Source of the DNA: CAYFZO01 sp965211995
GTDB taxonomy: Bacteria; Pseudomonadota; Gammaproteobacteria; Poriferisulfidales; Oxydemutatoraceae
Reading direction: 5' to 3'
Length of the DNA stretch: 64,000 nucleotides
Assembly (NCBI GenBank): GCA_965211995.1
Contig: OZ243040.1
Coordinates: 248,001 to 312,000 of the forward strand
Below the pieces are notes generated by a model, which did not search any database, had not been told where the DNA came from, and saw nothing but the letters and a program-made list of their open reading frames with translations. Below, piece after piece: positions 10,962-18,796 of the stretch (the first letter of the stretch is position 1; every line of letters begins with the position of its first letter). The translations under genes were made by a program, and so were the position numbers.

Positions 10962-11002
10962 CGCGCAAGTCCGCCCCGCTTTCACGGAGCGGGTCTTGCG
11001 CG
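10962..11002. other. Long imperfect hairpin after the coiled-coil gene
   Basis: CGCGCAAG at 10962-10969 pairs with CTTGCGCG at 10995-11002, and inside it CCCGCT pairs with AGCGGG. It lies 34 bases after the stop codon. There is no T-run, so a mRNA 3'-end stabilising hairpin is more likely than a classical intrinsic terminator. Confidence 0.5.
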
Positions 11003-11226
11003 GCAAACCCGCCGTCCGCAGGGATCACGCCCCCTCGCGGCTGTCTCAACAAATAAAGAAGCCCCCCGTGGCGCAACCGCACCGGGGACACTTGCGCGCT
11101 CCATTTATATAGGCAGGTCTTGGCGGATAGGTGGCGTAAATAACACTTAACCCTTAAAATTAGCAGTTTTTACGCAAAGCCGACAACACTTCCCGCCCGT
11201 CGCGGCGCGGGCACAGGAGGGAGAAC

Positions 11227-12261
11227 ATGGACATCGGTGCGCTGCAAGACACGGCTCGCAGCATGGTCGCCGCGGGCAAGGGAATCCTCGCGATGGACGA
11301 GAGCCACCCGACGTGCAAGAAACGCTTTGACCAAATCGGTATCGAGGCCGGCGAGGACAACCGCAGAAACTACCGCAGTATGCTGGTGACGGCACCGGGT
11401 CTCGGCGACTATATTGCCGGCGCAATCCTGTTCGACGAAACCCTGCGTCAGCGGACGGCCGACGGCGAGCCTTTCACGCGGCACCTCGAAAACATCGGCG
11501 TCATTCCCGGCATCAAGGTGGACAAGGGAGCGCAGGCGCTGGCGGGACACGCCGGCGAGAAGATCACCGAGGGGCTTGACGGCCTGCGCGAGCGTCTCGC
11601 GGAATACCACGATCTTGGCGCGCGCTTTGCGAAGTGGCGCGCGGTGATCACGATCGGCGACGCAATCCCGTCGCAGGCGTGCATCAAGGCCAACGCACAC
11701 GCGCTGGCGCGTTACGCGGCGCTGTGCCAGGAGGCCGGCATCGTCCCGATCGTCGAGCCCGAAGTGCTGATGGACGGGCCGCACTCAATCGAGTATTGCT
11801 ATGAGATCACCGCATACACCCAGCGTGAAGTGTTCAGGCAACTTGCGATGCAGGACGTCGAGTCGGGCGGCATCGTGCTCAAGCCCAACATGATCGTGTC
11901 GGGCTCCGAGTGCGTGCGGCAGGCGGACGCCGGCAAAGTTGCGCGCATGACGCTGAAGTGTCTGCGGGACACGGTGCCGTCCACGGTGCCGGGGATCGCT
12001 TTTCTTTCCGGCGGCATGAGCGACGAGGCGGCGTCCGCGAATCTCAACGCAATCAATCAACTCGCGCAGCACGGGGACGGCGTGCCGTGGAGTCTCACTT
12101 TCTCTTACGGTCGCGCTTTGCAGCAGCGTGCGCTGAGCGTCTGGAAGGGCGACCCGGCGAACGTCCCGGCCGCGCAGCAGGCGCTTTCCAAGCGCGCCCG
12201 GCTCAACGGCGCCGCGTCCACCGGCGCGTACGCCGCCGCGATGGAGGAGCAGGCGGCTTGA
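11227..12261 (+). CDS. fba: Fructose-bisphosphate aldolase, class I
   Basis: This 344-residue protein belongs to the classical glycolytic class I aldolases (PF00274). They cleave fructose 1,6-bisphosphate to dihydroxyacetone phosphate and glyceraldehyde 3-phosphate through a Schiff base. The N-terminus shows AAGKGILAMDES, and the Schiff-base lysine is expected in GIVLKPNMI at about residue 219. FLSGGMSDEAA and the downstream WSLTFSYGRALQ segment are also typical. The start is supported by a strong AGGAGG ribosome binding site. The moxR gene begins 17 bases after its stop, so both may be co-transcribed although they are not functionally linked. Length is normal for the bacterial members. Confidence 0.93.
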   Translation: MDIGALQDTARSMVAAGKGILAMDESHPTCKKRFDQIGIEAGEDNRRNYRSMLVTAPGLGDYIAGAILFDETLRQRTADGEPFTRHLENIGVIPGIKVDKGAQALAGHAGEKITEGLDGLRERLAEYHDLGARFAKWRAVITIGDAIPSQACIKANAHALARYAALCQEAGIVPIVEPEVLMDGPHSIEYCYEITAYTQREVFRQLAMQDVESGGIVLKPNMIVSGSECVRQADAGKVARMTLKCLRDTVPSTVPGIAFLSGGMSDEAASANLNAINQLAQHGDGVPWSLTFSYGRALQQRALSVWKGDPANVPAAQQALSKRARLNGAASTGAYAAAMEEQAA

Positions 12262-12278
12262 GCGTTCCCGGGACATTC

Positions 12279-13262
12279 ATGGACGAGCAGTCCGACATTC
12301 ACGCGCTGCTGCGTTATATAGAGGAGCGCATCATCGGTCAGCGGGGATTGGTCGAGCGGCTTCTGATCGCGTTGCTCGCCGACGGACACCTGCTGGTCGA
12401 GGGCGCGCCCGGTCTCGCCAAGACCCGCGCGATCAAAGTGCTCGGCGACGCGCTCGAGGGCGATTTTCAGCGCGTTCAGTTCACCCCCGACCTGTTGCCC
12501 GCCGACCTTACCGGCACCGAGGTGTACGTGCCGCAAACCAGCACTTTCAAGTTTCAAAGCGGCCCGCTGTTTCACAACCTGATCCTTGCCGACGAGATCA
12601 ACCGCGCACCGGCCAAAGTGCAGTCGGCGCTGCTCGAAGCGATGGCCGAACGCCAGATCACCGTCGGCGGCAAGACTTACCCGCTGCCGGAGTTGTTCCT
12701 GGTGATGGCGACGCAAAACCCGATCGAGCAGGAGGGCACTTACTCGCTGCCTGAGGCGCAACTCGACCGTTTCCTGATGCACGTCAAAGTGGATTACCCC
12801 GACGCCGAACACGAGCAGGCGATATTGCGACTCGTGCGCGGCGAGGCGCTCGAGACGACCCAAAAGACGACGCAGGGCGAAGACGGCGCGCCGCAGTTCC
12901 AGGTCGGCAGCCGCGAGATCTTCGATGCCCGCGTCGAGATCCTGAACCTGTACATGGCGGAGGAGGTCGAGCGTTACCTGCTGCAACTGGTACTCGCGAC
13001 CCGCGATCCGCAGGCGTACGGCGACGACCTCGCGGGCTGGCTGCAGTACGGCGGCAGTCCGCGCGCGACCATCGCGCTCGACCGTTGCTCGCGCGTGCAC
13101 GCATGGCTCGCCGGGCGCGACTACGTGTCGCCCGACGACGTCCAGGCGGTCTGCGCCGACGTGCTGCGCCATCGCTTGATCCTGAATTACGAGGCGGAAG
13201 CGGAAGGCGTGACGCCTGACACAGTCGTCTCCGAACTGGTCGCGCGCATCGCGGTGCCTTGA
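12279..13262 (+). CDS. MoxR-type AAA+ ATPase of the Bat operon
   Basis: This 327-residue AAA+ ATPase is of the MoxR class, proposed to act as a chaperone that works with VWA-domain proteins. Visible motifs are Walker A (GAPGLAKT, about residues 47-54), Walker B with LADEINRAPAK, and the family signature ATQNPIEQEGTYSLPEAQLDRF near residue 150. A C-terminal lid follows. The ATG at 12279 is chosen because MDEQSDIHALLRYIEE matches family N-termini; the frame is open further upstream only as a shadow inside the aldolase gene. It heads the moxR-DUF58-DUF4381-batA-batB-batD series, though a repeat-filled gap of about 480 bp separates it from the DUF58 gene. Confidence 0.92.
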   Translation: MDEQSDIHALLRYIEERIIGQRGLVERLLIALLADGHLLVEGAPGLAKTRAIKVLGDALEGDFQRVQFTPDLLPADLTGTEVYVPQTSTFKFQSGPLFHNLILADEINRAPAKVQSALLEAMAERQITVGGKTYPLPELFLVMATQNPIEQEGTYSLPEAQLDRFLMHVKVDYPDAEHEQAILRLVRGEALETTQKTTQGEDGAPQFQVGSREIFDARVEILNLYMAEEVERYLLQLVLATRDPQAYGDDLAGWLQYGGSPRATIALDRCSRVHAWLAGRDYVSPDDVQAVCADVLRHRLILNYEAEAEGVTPDTVVSELVARIAVP

Positions 13263-13338
13263 ATCCGCGCCTTTTGCAAAGGCGGGCGCGAAATAACGGT
13301 TGATCATGTTCAGCGGGCGGTTATGCGGGACGGCCAAC

Positions 13339-13745
13339 TTCCAGTCCGAAGTGCGGCCAAAGGAAGCAGGGCCGGCCGCCGAAGATCACGCCGCCCTTGA
13401 GGGGAAGCCGGCCAGGTGCAACCCGGTCGGTGAGGAGAAACACACAAAACGCCGCGGTCGGGCACCGGAGGATAACGCGCAAACGCCGCACTTAAAACTC
13501 GCCCCCGGAACGCTGGCCCATGCTGTGCCGGCGCCCCCGGTCGGCAACAAGGAAGCAGGGCCGGCCGCCGAAGATCACGCCGCCCTTGAGGGGAAGCCGG
13601 CCAGGTGCAACCCGGTCGGTGAGGAGAAACCCGCAAGACGCCGCGGTCGGGCACCGGAGGATAACGCGCAAACGCCGCACTTAAAACTCGCCCCCGGAAC
13701 GCCGGCCCATGCCGCGCCGGCGCCCCTGAGCGGCAACGCGGGCGG
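13339..13745 (+). repeat. Two tandem copies of the dispersed inverted-repeat element
   Basis: This stretch between moxR and the DUF58 gene has no credible gene. It contains one element copy at about 13339-13505, starting TTCCAGTCCGAAGTGCGG, and a second, left-truncated copy at about 13551-13695. The two lie at a period of 189 bp (ggaagcagggccgg at 13362 and 13551). An open frame of 149 codons spans both, but it is made only of repeat-derived sequence (motifs RRGRAPEDNAQTPHLKLAPGT twice over). Confidence 0.8.
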
Positions 13746-14885
13746 GTGACCGTGGAGCCGGCGGCAATGCCTGCGTCCGCTGAGGCGGTCTGCGTTTCCG
13801 TCGCGTCGCTGGTCAAACTCGCGCAGCCCGCGAGGGGCTTGTCGCTGCGCCGCGGCGAGATCCGCTCGCGCAAGTCCGACGCCTACCGCTCGCGCATGAA
13901 AGGCCGCGGCATGGAGTACGACGAGTCGCGCCTGTATCAGGCGGGCGACGACGTGCGGCACCTCGACTGGCGGGTGACGGCGCGCACCGGCAAGGCGCAC
14001 ACCAAACTGTTTTGCGAGGAGCGCGAACGCCCGGTGTTTTTATGGGTGGACTGTCGCGCACCGATGTTCTTTGCGACGCGCGGGCGGCTGAAGATGGTCG
14101 CCGCCGCCGAGACCGCGGCGCTGCTCGCGTGGAGTGCGGCGCAGGAAGGCGACCGCGTCGGCGGCGTGGTGTTCTCCGAGGAGGCGCACTGCGAATTGAA
14201 GCCCAAGCGCGGCAGGGCCAGCGTGCTGCGTCTGATTCACGAACTCGCCGCCTGCACCGCGCTCGCCCCCCCCAATGCCGGCACGCCAACTTCCAGTCCG
14301 AAGTCCGACCAGAAGAGCAAGCCGCCGAAACCCACTTCCCCCTTGAAGGGGAGCCGGTCGGGCGCGGCCCGGCCGGTGGAGGGCGATACACAAGACGGCG
14401 CGGGCGGGCACCGGGGAATGACGGGCAAACGTCGCACTTCAGGTTTGAATCCGGCCGCCGCCCCCCCCGGCGGCGATGCCGTTGCAACGCGCAGCGCCGG
14501 GCAGGCGTTGTTGCGCCTGTCGCATCTCGTGCGCCCCGGCAGTTTGGTGTTCATCGTCAGCGATTTTCGCGGCCTCGGCGAGGCGAGCGAGACCGCGGTA
14601 CGCAAACTCACCTCCCACAACGACGTGTTCTTTGTCTTCGTCTCCGATCCCGTCGAACAGCAACTGCCGCCGCCGGGCGATTACCGCATCAGCGACGGCC
14701 TGCGCGACCTGCGCTTCGACACCGGCGACGCGGAGTTCGCCGAGACTTACGCCGCCCGCTTCCGCACGCGGCTCAATCGCTGGCGCACGGTCGCACGCAA
14801 GGCAGGCACCGGATTTTTGCAATGCCGCACTTTCGAGAACCCGCTTGAGGTGCTGAAGAAAGACTTCGGCGCGCGCCTGCGATGA
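13746..14885 (+). CDS. DUF58 protein of the Bat operon, with a repeat-derived insert
   Basis: DUF58 proteins occur with MoxR and VWA proteins and have an incomplete VWA-like fold; their biochemical role is unsettled. Recognisable parts are the N-terminal block GLSLRRGEIRSRKSDAYRSR, the DUF58 signature GRGMEYDESRLYQAGDDVRHLDWRVTAR, and a C-terminal VWA-like half with GSLVFIVSDFRGLG. Residues of about 181-237 do not belong to the family. They are encoded by a copy of the dispersed element and read as a Ser/Pro/Lys/Arg-rich linker (for example PTSSPKSDQKSKPP). The frame is preserved across the insert, so the gene may still be functional. The start is GTG at 13746 or ATG at 13767. The stop overlaps the next ATG (ATGA). 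Confidence 0.85.
   Translation: MTVEPAAMPASAEAVCVSVASLVKLAQPARGLSLRRGEIRSRKSDAYRSRMKGRGMEYDESRLYQAGDDVRHLDWRVTARTGKAHTKLFCEERERPVFLWVDCRAPMFFATRGRLKMVAAAETAALLAWSAAQEGDRVGGVVFSEEAHCELKPKRGRASVLRLIHELAACTALAPPNAGTPTSSPKSDQKSKPPKPTSPLKGSRSGAARPVEGDTQDGAGGHRGMTGKRRTSGLNPAAAPPGGDAVATRSAGQALLRLSHLVRPGSLVFIVSDFRGLGEASETAVRKLTSHNDVFFVFVSDPVEQQLPPPGDYRISDGLRDLRFDTGDAEFAETYAARFRTRLNRWRTVARKAGTGFLQCRTFENPLEVLKKDFGARLR
14291..14455 (+). mobile_element. Dispersed inverted-repeat element inserted inside the DUF58 gene
   Basis: The left end reads TTCCAGTCCGAAGT and the right end gtcgcacttcaggtttgaat. The latter's reverse complement matches the left end, so both terminal inverted repeats are present. The interior shares ccttgaaggggagccgg and gggcaccgggg with the intergenic copies. 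It is open in the host reading frame, which is shifted relative to the frame that encodes the element's recurring peptide. Confidence 0.8.
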
Positions 14886-15214
14886 ACCCCGATCAGATCA
14901 ACCCGTCCCGGCTCCCGACACAGGAGTTGGCCCAGGCACCGGCCCAAGCCCAGGCACCGGCGCCGACACTGGCACCTCCCGTCGAACAGCAACTGCCGCC
15001 GCCGGGCGATTACCGCCTCAGCGACGGCCTGCGCGACCTGCGCTTCGACACCGGCGACGCGGAGTTTGCCGAGACTTACGCCGCCCGCTTCCGCACGCGG
15101 CTCAATCGCCGGCGCACGGTCGCACGCAAGGCAGGCACCGGATTTTTGCAATGCCGCACTTTCGAGAACCCGCTTGAGGTGCTGAAGAAAGACTTCGGCG
15201 CACGCCTGCGATGA
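14882..15214 (+). pseudogene. Chimeric duplicate: DUF4381 start fused to DUF58 end
   Basis: This 110-codon frame begins with the same 12 residues as the next gene (MNPDQINPSRLP) plus an Ala/Pro/Gln stretch. It then continues as a near-exact copy of the last 78 residues of the DUF58 protein (from PVEQQLPPPGDYR to FGARLR). It arose from a 329-bp tandem duplication spanning the DUF58 stop and the DUF4381 start: gtcgaacagc is at 14652 and 14981, and the ATGA overlaps are at 14882 and 15211. It keeps start and stop overlaps on both sides, so it could be translated, but no complete domain is present. Confidence 0.75.
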
Positions 15215-16008
15215 ACCCGGATCAGATCAACCCGTCCCGGCTCCCGACACCGGAGTTGGCTCAAGCACCGGCCCAAGCACCGGCCCAAGCCCAAGCCCAA
15301 GCCCAAGCACTGGCACCGGCACCGGCACAAGCACCGACACAAGCACCGACACAAGCACCGACACAAGCACCGGCACAAATGCCGGCACAAATGCCGACAC
15401 AGGAGTTGATTCAGGCCCCGGCACAGATGCCGGGTCCGGGAGTTCCGGTTCAGGCGCCGGCTCAGGCTGCGCCCGCCGATCCGGCGGCATTGCTCGAGAT
15501 GCTGCGCGACATACAGTTGCCGGCGGCGGTGCCGTGGTGGCCGCCGGCGCCCGGCTGGTGGCTGCTGCTCAGCGTTGCGCTGCTCGCCTGGCTCAATTGG
15601 CGCTACGAGTGGCGCGCGAAGTGGCGGCGCCCGGCGCATTCGGCGCCGATGCTTTCCGCACAGGCCGTTGCGCTTGCGGAATTCGCACGCACGCGGGCGA
15701 AATTCGCCGAAAACGGGGACGTCGGTGCGTTGGTCGCGTCGTTGTCGGCACTGCTGCGCCGTGTCGCGATGGAGTTTGCTTCGCGCGACGAGGCCGCGGC
15801 GCTGACGGGCGATCCGTGGCTCGCGTGGCTCGACGCCCGCACCGGGAACGAGGGTTTTTCCGCAGGGCCGGGGCGCGTGCTTGCCGATGCGCCGTACCGT
15901 GCGCCCGCCGACGTCGCGGCTACGGTGGACGGCGAGGCCTTGCTGCGGGTTTGCGAAGAGTGCATCGAAAGGATGCTCAAGATCGAGTCCCGCGGGGATG
16001 CGGCGTGA
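15211..16008 (+). CDS. DUF4381 membrane protein of the Bat operon
   Basis: The 265-residue protein starts at the ATG overlapping the previous stop. Residues 1-90 are a low-complexity Ala/Pro/Gln tract (AQAP, TQAP repeats) encoded by 6- and 12-bp DNA repeats, which is not typical of the family. The DUF4381 domain begins near LRDIQLPAAVPWWPPAPGWW, followed by one transmembrane helix (LLLSVALLAWLNW) and a cytoplasmic helical domain. The family is found next to MoxR, DUF58 and Bat VWA proteins and is presumed to belong to that membrane complex. It overlaps the batA start (GTGA). Confidence 0.85.
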   Translation: MNPDQINPSRLPTPELAQAPAQAPAQAQAQAQALAPAPAQAPTQAPTQAPTQAPAQMPAQMPTQELIQAPAQMPGPGVPVQAPAQAAPADPAALLEMLRDIQLPAAVPWWPPAPGWWLLLSVALLAWLNWRYEWRAKWRRPAHSAPMLSAQAVALAEFARTRAKFAENGDVGALVASLSALLRRVAMEFASRDEAAALTGDPWLAWLDARTGNEGFSAGPGRVLADAPYRAPADVAATVDGEALLRVCEECIERMLKIESRGDAA

Positions 16009-16991
16009 TCCACTTCGAGTGGCTGTGGGTGCTTGCGCTGCTGCCGGCGCCGCTGCTCGCGCGCTTTCTGGTCAAGCCCGCGAGGTCGGTCGAGCAGTCC
16101 GCGCTGCGCGTGCCGTTCCTCAACGATTTCGAGCAGTCCATGAAGCGCAGGCGGCGCTTCTTATCAAAGCAGGCGCTGCTGTGGTTTGCGGCGCTCGCGT
16201 GGCTGCTGCTGATCGCCGCCGCGGCGCGTCCGCAATGGCTCGGCGAGTTCACGCAACTGCCCGTCAGCGGGCGCGACCTGATGCTCGCGCTCGACGTCTC
16301 AGGCAGTATGCGGGAGCGCGACTTCGTGCTTAACCGGCGCAGGGTTGACCGCCTCGAAGCCGCCAAGTCGGTCGCGGGCGACTTTATCGAGCGGCGCCAG
16401 GGCGACCGGGTCGGGCTGATCGTGTTCGGCGAATATCCTTATCTGCAAATGCCTTTGAGTTTCGACCTCAAATCGGTGCGCGAAATGCTCGGCGACACGT
16501 TCATCGGCCTCGCCGAGGAGAAGAAGACCGCGATCGGCGACGCGATCGGCCTCGCGCTCAAGCGCCTGCGCCAGTACGAGCAAAGCAACCGGGTTCTGAT
16601 CCTGCTGACCGACGGCGCCAGCAACGCCGGCAGCATCGACCCCGCAACCGCCGCGCTGCTCGCCGCCGAAGAGGGCATGAAGATCTACACCATCGGCATC
16701 GGCGCCGACCGCGCGACCGCGCGCGCGATGGGATTGTTCGGCAGTCGCTCCGACCTCGATGAAAAGACTTTGCGCACCATCGCGGAACGAACCGACGGGC
16801 GTTACTTTCGCGCCAAGGACACGAACGAGTTGAAGAAGATCTACGCCCTGCTCGACCGCCTCGAAGTCATCGAGCGCGAGCCAGAATTGTTGCAAGTGCG
16901 CACGGCCTTGTATCCCTGGCCGCTGGCGGCGGCGTTGCTGCTGGCAACGGCGTTGCTGCTGCTGCGCTCCGGGCGGTGGCTCGCGGCATGA
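16005..16991 (+). CDS. batA: VWA-domain membrane protein BatA
   Basis: The 328-residue protein starts at the GTG overlapping the DUF4381 stop; upstream in-frame sequence is a shadow. A first membrane helix (WLWVLALLPAPLLARFLV) is followed by a second (LLWFAALAWLLLIAAAA). A von Willebrand A domain then carries the MIDAS motif DVSGSMRERDF and the distal LLTDGASNAG. A final helix near the C-terminus (WPLAAALLLATALLLL) completes the BatA layout of TM helices flanking a periplasmic or outward VWA domain. Bat proteins were named for aerotolerance in Bacteroides; the molecular role is not settled. Confidence 0.9.
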   Translation: MIHFEWLWVLALLPAPLLARFLVKPARSVEQSALRVPFLNDFEQSMKRRRRFLSKQALLWFAALAWLLLIAAAARPQWLGEFTQLPVSGRDLMLALDVSGSMRERDFVLNRRRVDRLEAAKSVAGDFIERRQGDRVGLIVFGEYPYLQMPLSFDLKSVREMLGDTFIGLAEEKKTAIGDAIGLALKRLRQYEQSNRVLILLTDGASNAGSIDPATAALLAAEEGMKIYTIGIGADRATARAMGLFGSRSDLDEKTLRTIAERTDGRYFRAKDTNELKKIYALLDRLEVIEREPELLQVRTALYPWPLAAALLLATALLLLRSGRWLAA

Positions 16992-18796
16992 ACTTCGTCG
17001 GCGCATTGCATTTTGTCCGTCCGTGGTGGTTTGCGGCGCTGGCGGCGCTCGCCGCCCTGCTGTGGCTGCTCGCGCGCGGGCGGTTTTCGGGCAAGAGTTG
17101 GGAGGCGGTGTGCGACGCGCACTTGCTGCCGTTCATGCTGCTCGGGCGCGCAATTGACGTAGGCCGGCGCGGGTTTCTCGCGCTTACGGGACTCGCGGGC
17201 GTGCTCGCGATCATCGCGCTCGCCGGCCCCGCGTGGGAGCGTTTGCCGCAGCCGATGCTGCGCGACGAGTCGGCATTGATCGTGGTGCTCGACCTGTCGC
17301 TTTCGATGGACGCGGTGGATCTCAAGCCGAACCGTCTCGCGCGCGCGCGCTTCAAGGTCAGCGACCTGATCAACCGGCGCGGCTATGGGCAGATCGGCCT
17401 GGTGGTGTACGCGCGCGACGCTTTCACCGTTGTGCCGGTCACCGACGATACCGCGGCGATCAATCTGTACCTGCAATCGCTCGAGACTCAATTGATGCCG
17501 CGTCAGGGCAGCCGCGCCGATCTCGGTTTGCAGGAGGCCGGCGCGCTGCTGCAGAAGATTGATACCGAGGTCGGGGACGTGCTGCTCGTGACCGACTACG
17601 CCGATGCGCGCGTGCTCAACCGGGCGCGCCGCCTGAACGACAAAGGCTACAACGTGTCGGTGCTTGGCGTCGGCACCGAGAGCGGCGGCCCGGTCACGCT
17701 GGCTTCGGGGGAGTTTTTAAGCCATCAGGGCACAGTGGTGATCCCGCGCTTCGACGAAAGCAAACTGCGCGAAGTCGCACAGGCGGGCGGCGGCACTTAC
17801 GCGCATTTTGATCCGTTCTCGAACACCGACGTCGAGGCGCTGGAAGGATGGTTCAGCGCTCACGCGTCGTCCGCCCGGAGCAAGAAGGAAAGCGAAGCGA
17901 CTGCCGACGTTTGGCGCGAGCAGGGGCCGTGGCTGATCCTGCTGATGCTGCCGATTGCGGCGCTCGGCTTCAGGCGGGGGCTGCTTGCGGTGACCGTCTG
18001 CGCGGTGCTGGCGCAGCCCGGTCCCGCGTACGCGCTGGACTGGGCCGACCTGTGGCTGCGCCCCGATCAGCAGGGAGCGCGCGCGCTTGAGAACGGCGAC
18101 GCCGCCCGCGCGGCTGAACTGTTTAAAAAAGACGAGTGGAAAGCCGCGGCGCAGCACCGCGGCGGCGACTTTGGCGGCGCCGTCGAGACGCTGGAGACGC
18201 TTGACGGCGCCGCCAACTGGTATAACAAAGGCAACGCGCTGGTCGGTGCAAACAAACTCAAGGAGGCCGTCGCGGCGTATCGTCACGCACTCGAGATCGA
18301 ACCGGAGATGGAAGACGCGGTTTACAACATGGGCGTCGTCAAGCAGGTCTTGCAGGCGATGCAAACGCAACAGATGCAGGCGGGCGAGGAAGGCGAGGAA
18401 GGCGAAGAGGGCGAGGAGGGCGAGGAGGGCGAAGGGCAGCAGGCGCAGGGCCGGCAGCGCGGCGAGCAGGACGACCCGTCGCAGCAGGAGGCGTCCGCGG
18501 CGGACTCCGAGGACGACGCCGGTGAAAGCGGAGAAGAGGAAGTGGCTGATGACGGCGCGGGAGAGGACGACGAAGCGTCCGGCGAAGAAGACGGCGAGGA
18601 CGCCGACGCCGATGCCGACGCCGGCGCCGCCGCCGGTGCGAGTTCCCCGCTGGAGACGATGGCTGAGAAAGACCAGGCGATTGAACAGTGGCTCAGAGGC
18701 GTGCCCGACGACCCCGGACGTTTGCTCCGGCGCAAGTTGCGCCATCTGAGCCGCAACAAGAAAGACCGGGGCGGGCAGGGAGACAAGCCGTGGTGA
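16988..18796 (+). CDS. batB: VWA-TPR membrane protein BatB (BatB/BatC fusion)
   Basis: The start is the ATG overlapping the batA stop, giving 602 residues. Two N-terminal helices precede a VWA domain with the MIDAS-like DLSLSMD and the LLVTDYADA strand. A membrane helix (WLILLMLPIAALGFRRG) and a second hydrophobic stretch follow. Next comes a TPR region (NWYNKGNALVGANKLKEAVAAYRHALEIEP), as in BatC. Residues of about 465-555 are strongly acidic low complexity, including a GEE repeat, ending in a basic tail (LRRKLRHLSRNKKDR). This matches the fused BatB/BatC form in many Proteobacteria. Coupling to batD is through a GTGA overlap. Confidence 0.9.
   Translation: MNFVGALHFVRPWWFAALAALAALLWLLARGRFSGKSWEAVCDAHLLPFMLLGRAIDVGRRGFLALTGLAGVLAIIALAGPAWERLPQPMLRDESALIVVLDLSLSMDAVDLKPNRLARARFKVSDLINRRGYGQIGLVVYARDAFTVVPVTDDTAAINLYLQSLETQLMPRQGSRADLGLQEAGALLQKIDTEVGDVLLVTDYADARVLNRARRLNDKGYNVSVLGVGTESGGPVTLASGEFLSHQGTVVIPRFDESKLREVAQAGGGTYAHFDPFSNTDVEALEGWFSAHASSARSKKESEATADVWREQGPWLILLMLPIAALGFRRGLLAVTVCAVLAQPGPAYALDWADLWLRPDQQGARALENGDAARAAELFKKDEWKAAAQHRGGDFGGAVETLETLDGAANWYNKGNALVGANKLKEAVAAYRHALEIEPEMEDAVYNMGVVKQVLQAMQTQQMQAGEEGEEGEEGEEGEEGEGQQAQGRQRGEQDDPSQQEASAADSEDDAGESGEEEVADDGAGEDDEASGEEDGEDADADADAGAAAGASSPLETMAEKDQAIEQWLRGVPDDPGRLLRRKLRHLSRNKKDRGGQGDKPW

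Noticed and set aside
9237..11006. 589-codon minus-strand frame with regular Leu/His/Arg repeats
   Set aside because: Antisense of the coiled-coil repeat gene; the regularity comes from the DNA repeats, and the sense protein has family features and an anchor.
13300..13749. 149-codon frame between moxR and the DUF58 gene
   Set aside because: Composed entirely of two tandem copies of the dispersed element, with no independent domain; annotated as repeat.
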